A stretch of DNA of 6,956 nt from Acidobacteriaceae bacterium (GTDB taxonomy: Bacteria > Acidobacteriota > Terriglobia > Terriglobales > Acidobacteriaceae): NCBI GenBank assembly GCA_003132825.1, contig PKYX01000290.1, positions 25,717-32,672 of the forward strand, read 5' to 3'. Shown here piece by piece: positions 1-4,942 of the stretch. A program made the position numbers and the translations under genes. The notes under the pieces are model-generated. The model saw only the letters and a list, made by a program, of their open reading frames with translations, did not search any database and was not told the DNA's origin. How positions within the stretch are numbered: position 1 is the first letter of the stretch; every line of letters begins with the position of its first letter.

Positions 1-296
1 AGGGTGGTCGCATGCGGCCCCGCTTTGGCAACAAAGTGTTCCTGATCGACACCGGCATGCTTAGCAGCTACTACCCGGGGGGCAGGCCGTCAGCTCTGGA
101 AATCTGCGGCGATGCCAAATTCGTCGCTGTGTATCTGGACCAGCAGATAGTTCTTCTCGATTCCGCAGCGTCTTTACTTCAAAACGGAGGGCCTGGGGAA
201 CATCCCGGTGTGGGGGATGGGGCAACGGTCTCGGAAAAGCTAGCCGTGTTACCCGCCGACCGGATATGTTCAGCAACGACGGCCACGCCGCAATAA
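1..296 (+). CDS. C-terminal end of a metallophosphoesterase-like protein (5' partial)
   Basis: The reading frame is open from the left edge (first full codon at base 3) to the TAA at 294-296, so the true start lies outside the window. The in-frame ATG at 12 is probably an internal Met, because the codons before it (Gly-Gly-Arg) continue a plausible protein. The visible part contains RFGNKVFLIDTGM followed by GGRPSALEI and a VAVYLDQQIVLLD strand. From memory, this resembles the tail of calcineurin-like metallophosphoesterases (Ser/Thr phosphatase-like) of Acidobacteriota and related bacteria, where the 'iDtGm...GGrpsaLei' block follows the last metal-binding His. The catalytic motifs are not in the window, so activity cannot be judged. 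The last 45 or so residues are low-complexity and not recognised. The next gene starts 31 bases downstream on the same strand, so co-transcription is possible. The family call is moderately secure; the substrate is unknown. Confidence 0.62.
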   Translation, partial: GGRMRPRFGNKVFLIDTGMLSSYYPGGRPSALEICGDAKFVAVYLDQQIVLLDSAASLLQNGGPGEHPGVGDGATVSEKLAVLPADRICSATTATPQ

Positions 297-311
297 GAAA
301 GAAAGGTTACG

Positions 312-319
312 AAGGAAGG
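312..319 (+). promoter_or_regulatory. Shine-Dalgarno that decides the start of the transporter gene
   Basis: The purine run AAGGAAGG ends 8 bases before the ATG at 328, a good spacing for translation initiation. It overlaps the in-frame GTG at 319, which therefore cannot use it. ATG 328 is preferred, and the GTG at 319 would only add three residues. Confidence 0.6.
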
Positions 320-327
320 TGCTGCGG

Positions 328-3099
328 ATGAAACGGTGGATCGAGGGTGCGCTGAATGTGCGGCCTGGAGATTTGGGGCGTGGCTCCCTTCTGTGCGCCT
401 GCCTGTTTTTGGTCATCAGCAGCTACAAAATTGGTGGAGTGGCGGCGGCGGCCTTATTTCTGTCGCGGTTCCAGGCGAGGCAGCTTGCCTACGCGGATAT
501 TTCCAGTTCGGTGCTGGTGGCGCTGGTAATTGCAGGCTATGTGCTTATTGCGCGGCGGATTGTTTTCCGCGATCTGCTCGTAGGCAGCATGATATTTTTC
601 GCTGCCACTTGGGCGTTGTTTTGGGGGCTGGCCCATTACTACTCCCGCCTGATCTGGGTTTTTCCTGCGTTCTACGTATGGGTAAAAGTCTTTGGCGTGC
701 TCGGGGCAACGCAGATCTGGACGCTGGCAAATTACGTGCTGACAACGCGCGAGGCCAAGCGGGTTTTCGGGATGGTAGGCGGGGGCGCCATTGCGGGAGG
801 GATTTTTGCCGGTTTCCTCTCCAAAACCATGGCCAAGAGGTTCGGAACGGAAAGCCTGCTTCTGGCCATGACGCTGTTCGTTTTAATCTGCGGCGGGCTG
901 GTGATTTTGGTCTGGCGCACCGGCCGGGTCCTGCTTGATGACGCGCGGGGAACGGCTGGGGAATCCGCCGAAACGGCCCCGCGCAGCCTGCTGGCAAGCA
1001 TGCAGCTGCTGTTCTCTTCGCCCTATTTGCGGGCCATCGCATCGGTCATCTGCATTTCGTCGCTTGTAGTGACGTTGACGGGCTGGCAGTTCTTAGCCAT
1101 TGGGCAGCAGTTCCTGGTCAAGAAAGACGCCATGGCAATTTTCTTTGGTGACTTTTATTTTTACACGGGCATATTGGGGCTGTTGTTTCAGTTGCTGTTG
1201 ACTGCGAGATTTTTGCGCCGATTCGGCATTGGCACCGCGCTGTTCGTTCTTCCCGTCACTCTACTCCTGGGCTCGGCCGGCCTGCTGGCCTTTGGCACGC
1301 TGGCTTCCGCAGTGGCGATGAAGGGCAGCGACCAGGTGCTGCGTTATTCGGTCGACAAGTCTACCGCCGAGTTGCTCTACCTGCCGATCCCTGCCGGTGT
1401 GAAGTTACAAGTGAAATGGTTCATCGATACGGTGATCTGGCGCCTGGGCGATGGGCTGTCCGGGTTGGCCGTTCTCATCTTTGCCACTTCGCTGCACTGG
1501 CCGGCGCGTCAAATCAGCTGGATCGTGCTGCTGCTGGCCAGCGGCTGGCTCGTGTCAGTTTCTGTCGCGCGGCGACAATACGTTGCTACCCTGAGGGAAA
1601 GCATTACCCAGCATCGCCTCGACGGGGAACAAGCCAGCGCGCCAGTGCTGGACCGGTCGACTACGGACCTTCTGGCCATCAATCTTTCCGCATCCGATCC
1701 CAAGGACATTCTTTACGCGCTCTCCCTTTTTGAAGTGGAACAGCAAAGAGCTGCGCATCCGGCGATACTGGCATTGCTGAATCATTCCGCACCGGAAGTG
1801 CGGCAGAAGGCAATCGCCATTCTCTCGGCGGCGGGCAACAAAGCCGCCGTTCCGGAAGTGCAACGACTACTGCGGGACCCGGAACTCAGTGTGCGCACCG
1901 AAGCCCTGCTTTTTCTACGCCATCACGGACATATCGATCCTCTGACTGCCATAGAGGAACTTGGCGATTTTCCCGACTTCTCGGTCCGGTCGGCACTCGT
2001 CGCCTTTCTGGCCCAGCCCGGCGAGGCCCAGAACTTGGAAGCCGCGCGGAATCTCCTGGACTCGATGGTCAACGAAACAGGAGAAGAAGGTCTGCGTAAC
2101 CGGGTGGAAGCCGCCCGCCTGCTCGGTGAGTTGCCGGACTGTTTCGATCCTTTGCTCTCCAGGCTTCTTGCCGACTCCGACACTCACCTAGTGTGCGAGG
2201 CCATCCATTCGGTCGGAATGCTACGCAAGCGCAGGCTGGTCCCTGAGTTATTAGACCGGCTGGCAGACCCTAGACTAGCCCCCGCGGCATCGCAGGCACT
2301 GGGCAGATTCGGGGACTCCATTGTAGGCGGGTTACGCGACCACCTCTGCGACTCCGCCGTTCCTATCCAAGCACGCAGAGAAATTCCCAGCATACTGGTG
2401 GCTCTCGGAACGCCAGCCGCCGCAAGCGTACTGCTTGACAACCTCCTGCAAGGCGATACCACGTTGCGCTTTCGCGCGATTGCCGCTCTCAACAAACTTT
2501 GCCGGCTGAATCCTCAGATCGTGCTGGACGTTCAGATGCTGGACGCTGTATTGGCGGCCGAGATCCTGGGGCACTACCGGTCATACCAGATTTTGGCGAC
2601 CATCGGCGCCACGACGGACGGCGCTGATCCTCTCGCGCGAGCCCTGAAGGAGTCCATGCAACAGGAACTGGAGCGCATCTTTCGTCTGCTCAACCTGCTG
2701 CATCCCCACCTCGATTTGCACAGTGCCTATGTAGGTCTGCAGTCGGCGAGCGTCACGGTGCACGACAATGCCTTGGAATTCCTCGACAACGTCTTAAAAT
2801 CGCAAATGCTGAACTTGCTGCTACCTCTGCTTGATAGTAAGACGACCGTGGCAGAGCGAGCGCAGATTGCACATCGGCTGGTGCGCGTCAAAATCGAAAG
2901 CCAGGAACAGGCCGTGGCAGAACTCGTTGCTAGCGACGATCCATGGTTGAAGTCGTGCGGGGCATACGCGATCGGAACCCTGGGAATAAAATCCTTGGAA
3001 CACCAATTAGACCGGTGCCTAAACGAATCGGACCCGTTGCTGCGCGAAACGGCGCGCGCTGCGAAACTTCGCCTGGAAGCTTTCGCCGCGAAGTCCTGA
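328..3099 (+). CDS. Tlc/Npt-like MFS transporter fused to a C-terminal HEAT-repeat domain
   Basis: This 923-residue integral membrane protein resembles the ATP/ADP antiporter (Tlc/Npt1-Npt2) group of MFS-type carriers. Residues about 20-415 hold some 11-12 hydrophobic helices, for example around 21-47, 55-75, 82-102, 147-165, 175-196, 234-254, 269-293, 298-330, 363-387 and 395-414. The best family signature is RYSVDKSTAELLYLPIPAG near residue 339, continued by a Lys-rich stretch and WRLGDGLSG near 371. Residues about 455-915 form a soluble alpha-helical solenoid of HEAT-like repeats, seen as recurring 'APEVRQKAIAILS', 'DPELSVRTEALLFL' and 'DPLLRETARAAKLRL' units. The carrier domain alone is usually about 450-500 residues, so the C-terminal half is a true fusion. 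Bacterial homologues outside obligate intracellular lineages have no settled substrate, so nucleotide exchange is only a hypothesis. The solenoid could bind a partner or sense ligand. It may be co-transcribed with the upstream partial gene. Confidence 0.85.
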   Translation: MKRWIEGALNVRPGDLGRGSLLCACLFLVISSYKIGGVAAAALFLSRFQARQLAYADISSSVLVALVIAGYVLIARRIVFRDLLVGSMIFFAATWALFWGLAHYYSRLIWVFPAFYVWVKVFGVLGATQIWTLANYVLTTREAKRVFGMVGGGAIAGGIFAGFLSKTMAKRFGTESLLLAMTLFVLICGGLVILVWRTGRVLLDDARGTAGESAETAPRSLLASMQLLFSSPYLRAIASVICISSLVVTLTGWQFLAIGQQFLVKKDAMAIFFGDFYFYTGILGLLFQLLLTARFLRRFGIGTALFVLPVTLLLGSAGLLAFGTLASAVAMKGSDQVLRYSVDKSTAELLYLPIPAGVKLQVKWFIDTVIWRLGDGLSGLAVLIFATSLHWPARQISWIVLLLASGWLVSVSVARRQYVATLRESITQHRLDGEQASAPVLDRSTTDLLAINLSASDPKDILYALSLFEVEQQRAAHPAILALLNHSAPEVRQKAIAILSAAGNKAAVPEVQRLLRDPELSVRTEALLFLRHHGHIDPLTAIEELGDFPDFSVRSALVAFLAQPGEAQNLEAARNLLDSMVNETGEEGLRNRVEAARLLGELPDCFDPLLSRLLADSDTHLVCEAIHSVGMLRKRRLVPELLDRLADPRLAPAASQALGRFGDSIVGGLRDHLCDSAVPIQARREIPSILVALGTPAAASVLLDNLLQGDTTLRFRAIAALNKLCRLNPQIVLDVQMLDAVLAAEILGHYRSYQILATIGATTDGADPLARALKESMQQELERIFRLLNLLHPHLDLHSAYVGLQSASVTVHDNALEFLDNVLKSQMLNLLLPLLDSKTTVAERAQIAHRLVRVKIESQEQAVAELVASDDPWLKSCGAYAIGTLGIKSLEHQLDRCLNESDPLLRETARAAKLRLEAFAAKS

Positions 3100-3110
3100 T
3101 CCTTCGCGGC
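3085..3110 (+). terminator. Stem-loop spanning the transporter stop codon
   Basis: GCCGCGAAG (3085-3093) and CTTCGCGGC (3102-3110) form a perfect 9-bp GC-rich stem with an 8-base loop containing the TGA stop. No T-run follows (next bases CTTATCC), so this is not a classical intrinsic terminator. It could slow RNA polymerase or protect the mRNA 3' end, or be chance. The inverted repeat itself is seen directly; the role is inferred. Confidence 0.35.
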
Positions 3111-3215
3111 CTTATCCACAAGCACTCACACTCCGGGGCCGCCGCCAATGCATGCAGAAAGGCGAACCCCGCAGCACCACGTGACAGGGCCTGGGGACAT
3201 CGCATCTCAAAAAAG

Positions 3216-3359
3216 TTATCCGGCAGCCGCAGGTCGCTGCTCGGCTGCTCGTCGCGTGCAACACGCCTTCTCGTCCACCTCGCCCAGCACAAGCACGAAC
3301 GAGCCTTCCATACAAGCGTCCGGTTGTCCGGGCTTTCCACCTTTGATCACGCCGGCGAG
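3216..3359 (-). pseudogene. Downstream remnant of the same small exported protein gene
   Basis: Reading on past the TAG at 3362-3360 in the same frame gives about 47 codons to a TAA at 3218-3216. They include KGGKPGQPDACMEGSFVLVLGEVDEK, given here as two pieces: KGGKPGQPDACMEG and SFVLVLGEVDEK. The alternating hydrophobic pattern and GC-rich third positions look coding. After DEK (codon AAG at 3269-3267) the frame degenerates to ACCTRR. Adding one G around 3264-3267 would restore DEKGVLHATS, which fits the 'DekGvlhAT' ending I associate with this sort of small secreted protein. The gene thus appears to carry one nonsense change and one single-base deletion. The stop and frames are seen directly; the reconstruction is inference. 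Confidence 0.4.
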
Positions 3360-3554
3360 CTATCCTAGCCGACCTTCCTTCAAATCCGAGGACTGGCCGG
3401 TTCCGCCGCCTCGTATGTCCATTTGCAACTGGTCTTCATAGATTCTGACGACGTTCGCCTTCCATTTCGTCTCTTTTTTCGCATCCGGTTCGGCGCCCGC
3501 ACGTATAGCGGCAAATACAAGTACTAGAGAAAGAATTATTAGGGAAGCCCTCAT
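3360..3554 (-). CDS. Small exported protein, probably the N-terminal fragment of a broken gene
   Basis: The 64-residue frame reads from ATG (3554-3552) to TAG (3362-3360). It opens with a convincing signal peptide, MRASLIILSLVLVFAAIRAGA, so the product would be exported. The mature part begins with a charged segment, EPDAKKETKWKANVVRIYED. From memory this resembles small acidobacterial periplasmic proteins with a 'KW.g.Vvriy.d' opening and a beta-rich core. The reading then ends early. Protein-like sequence continues in the same frame past the TAG (see the adjoining pseudogene entry), so the stop looks like a lesion. No Shine-Dalgarno is visible before the ATG, and the upstream DNA is the tail of a transposase coding sequence. 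The gene may therefore have lost its own promoter. Function is unknown; expression as a short peptide cannot be excluded. Confidence 0.5.
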   Translation of the reverse strand: MRASLIILSLVLVFAAIRAGAEPDAKKETKWKANVVRIYEDQLQMDIRGGGTGQSSDLKEGRLG

Positions 3555-3679
3555 TCCACGACTTGGGAGATCTCTACCTCGACAAGCTCAACAAGCACCA
3601 CCTCACGCGAAACCTAGTTCATCGTTTGGAACGTTTAGGCTACGCAGTCACACTGGCACTTCAAGAAAAAGCGGCATAG
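3536..3679 (+). mobile_element. C-terminal remnant of an IS110-like transposase
   Basis: In one plus-strand frame the sequence reads LLGKPSFHDLGDLYLDKLNK and then HHLTRNLVHRLERLGYAVTL, ending LALQEKAA at TAG 3677-3679. This matches the usual extreme C-terminus of IS110-family transposases ('y.DLG.dYfd....r....LvrrLe.LGy.VtL.p...a'). Only about 45 residues remain. The frame is closed by a TAG at 3506-3508, and no catalytic DEDD or Ser domain is present, so it cannot be active. The left limit is uncertain: clear similarity begins near SFHDLG (3551), with the preceding residues less sure. The stub abuts the start codon of the divergent small exported protein gene, which suggests an old insertion and deletion. 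Assignment to transposase tails is fairly secure; the IS110 label is from memory. Confidence 0.6.
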
Positions 3680-3844
3680 GCGGACCAGTTTTAGGTCAAT
3701 TTTCATAGCAGTCCGCGAGGGGACATCAAAGAGTTTCAACAGAATCTGCCACAGGATGATAACTTCCGCTCCTGCCGCAGCAATTGGTATTGTCTCCACG
3801 CGCACACTGGGTGTAGAGTGCAGAGTAATTTCCGGAGGTCCCCC
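3680..3844 (+). other. Leader region before the exported kinase-like gene
   Basis: These 165 bases lie between the transposase stub and the next gene. They must hold the promoter of the 3845 gene unless transcription comes from further upstream, but I see no convincing -35/-10 pair. A short inverted repeat, GCGGAC (3680-3685) and GTCCGC (3711-3716), may be left over from the insertion event. No coding frame in this stretch is persuasive. Confidence 0.3.
3834..3839 (+). promoter_or_regulatory. Strong Shine-Dalgarno fixing the start at ATG 3845
   Basis: GGAGGT sits five bases before the ATG at 3845. The frame is also open from a GTG at 3818, but that start lacks a ribosome binding site and would put nine extra residues in front of the signal peptide. 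ATG 3845 is therefore the likely start. Confidence 0.75.
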
Positions 3845-4669
3845 ATGCAAACATCTCCCCGACCCTTGGTAAGACATCTTTTCCTTGTTCTTGCTTGCGT
3901 CATGCTTCCGTTCGCTGCGCGTGCCGCGGACGAGGCGCAGCTAACCAAAGAACAGATCAAGCAGTTTCTTCAGACCGCCGAAGTCATCAAGAGCAAGACC
4001 GCAAGCAAAGGCGTCACCCATACCTCGCGGCTCACCCTCAGCAACGGCACCATCACCCACGACGCCTCTTTCCAGCCGATCGACGAGCACACGCCCAAGA
4101 AGGAGTTCGATAGCGGAAGGGTCGAATTCGATTTCGTCGATTCCTACAAGTACAATATCGCGGCCTACCAGCTCGCCGAACTCGTGGGTCTCGACAACAT
4201 GTTGCCGGTATATGTCGAACGCAAATGGCAGGGCGAAACCGGTTCGCTCAGTTGGTGGCTCCCGGTCAAGATGGACGAAGCTGAACGCATCACAAAGAAG
4301 ATCGAGCCTCCTGACCAGGAGAAGTGGAACAAGCAGATGTACCGCATCCGTGTTTTCGACGAGCTGGTCTACGATTCCGATGCCAATCTCACTAATGTGC
4401 TGATTGGCGAAGATTGGACCATTTGGCGCGTCGATTTTAGTCGCGCCTTCCGCAAGAACAAGGACCTGCGCAGCTCGAAAAACCTGGTGAAATGCGACCG
4501 TCAGCTCTTCGAAAAACTGAAAGCCCTCAAGGCTGATGAACTGGCGGAGAAAACCAAACGCTATCTGACCAAGGATGAAGTGAAGGGCGTCATGGCCCGG
4601 CGCGACAAAATCGTCACCACTTTCCAAACTCTCATCGCCGAAAAAGGCGAAGAGGAAGTCCTGTATTAG
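3845..4669 (+). CDS. Exported PI3/4-kinase- or HipA-like kinase-fold protein
   Basis: The product is 274 residues with an N-terminal signal peptide: basic RPLVRH, hydrophobic core at about 11-24, likely cleavage after AARA (residues 24-27). It should act in the periplasm or at the cell surface. The body resembles atypical kinases of the PI3/4-kinase/HipA/Fam20 fold. GVTHTSRLTLSNG (56-68) occupies the nucleotide-loop position. YKYNIAAYQLAELVGLDNML (101-120) matches the conserved helix after it. VFDELVYDSDANLTNVLI (170-187) holds a D179xxxxN184 pair with the spacing of the catalytic Asp and Asn in PI3K (DRHNDN) and HipA. IWRVDFSRAF (193-202) matches the metal-binding 'iDFg..F' block, with D197. 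The Lys expected after the loop appears to be Gln77 in ASFQPID. The Arg that usually follows the catalytic Asp is Ala180. It could be an active atypical kinase or a pseudokinase; the substrate is unknown. It seems to be transcribed alone, since the flanks are gene remnants. Confidence 0.72.
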   Translation: MQTSPRPLVRHLFLVLACVMLPFAARAADEAQLTKEQIKQFLQTAEVIKSKTASKGVTHTSRLTLSNGTITHDASFQPIDEHTPKKEFDSGRVEFDFVDSYKYNIAAYQLAELVGLDNMLPVYVERKWQGETGSLSWWLPVKMDEAERITKKIEPPDQEKWNKQMYRIRVFDELVYDSDANLTNVLIGEDWTIWRVDFSRAFRKNKDLRSSKNLVKCDRQLFEKLKALKADELAEKTKRYLTKDEVKGVMARRDKIVTTFQTLIAEKGEEEVLY

Positions 4670-4680
4670 CCCCGCCCTGC

Positions 4681-4890
4681 CTGCGATACTCCGAATGTAA
4701 ATTCGCCGCCGCGTACGTGGAAATGGATTCCCGCTACTGGCAACGTAAAGGGTGGTTTCGGCCGGGGGTGCACTTTGAATGCCAATGGTCGTCGGACGAC
4801 AAAGTAGTTGCGTCGGTGTTATCTAGCAGCACGCGCCAAGCGGTTTGTGATTTCGTACGGCCCGAAATGTGTGCCAGCCTCAATCGTCGT
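4681..4890 (+). pseudogene. N-terminal remnant of a conserved hypothetical protein family
   Basis: The frame containing GTG 4717 and ATG 4723 encodes MDSRYWQRKGWFRPGVHFE followed by CQWSSDDKVVASV. From memory this matches the opening of a widespread uncharacterised family with 'D.R.W.R.G.L.pG..f.w.WSr.ge...Si'. Members usually continue for 150 or more residues and carry Cys pairs suggesting a zinc site. Here the similarity fades after about residue 35. The frame runs on to TGA 4990-4992, overlapping the 3' end of the convergent kinase gene, which suggests overrun rather than a real C-terminus. No Shine-Dalgarno precedes either start. Limits are approximate: similarity is clear only for about 4723-4830. 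It may be expressed as a short protein, but a decayed fragment is more likely. Confidence 0.42.
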
Positions 4891-4942
4891 ATCTATTTCC
4901 GCTTCGACGTGACGCGCAAATGCGTCGCTGTCTTTCGGGCGT

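Noticed and set aside
2930..3368. Overlapping frames on both strands across the 3' end of the transporter gene.
   Set aside because: Compositionally Arg/Pro/Ala-rich with no recognisable motifs or ribosome binding sites. They look like shadows of the transporter frame and the decayed region.
3148..3441. A 97-codon plus-strand frame opposite the small exported protein gene.
   Set aside because: Its product is Ser/Pro-rich without domain-like pattern, it lacks a ribosome binding site, and the opposite strand has a far better coding signal.
3784..3820. A TTGTCT-like -35 candidate before the 3845 gene.
   Set aside because: No acceptable -10 hexamer lies at the right spacing, so a promoter cannot be supported.
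3941..4627. A 228-codon minus-strand frame opposite the kinase-like gene.
   Set aside because: It lies wholly antisense to a gene with signal peptide, strong Shine-Dalgarno and conserved motifs. Long antisense frames are common in GC-biased coding DNA.
4911..4927. GACGC-gcaaat-GCGTC inverted repeat just downstream of the minus-strand kinase gene.
   Set aside because: Only a 5-bp stem with no T-run on the minus strand, too weak to call a terminator.
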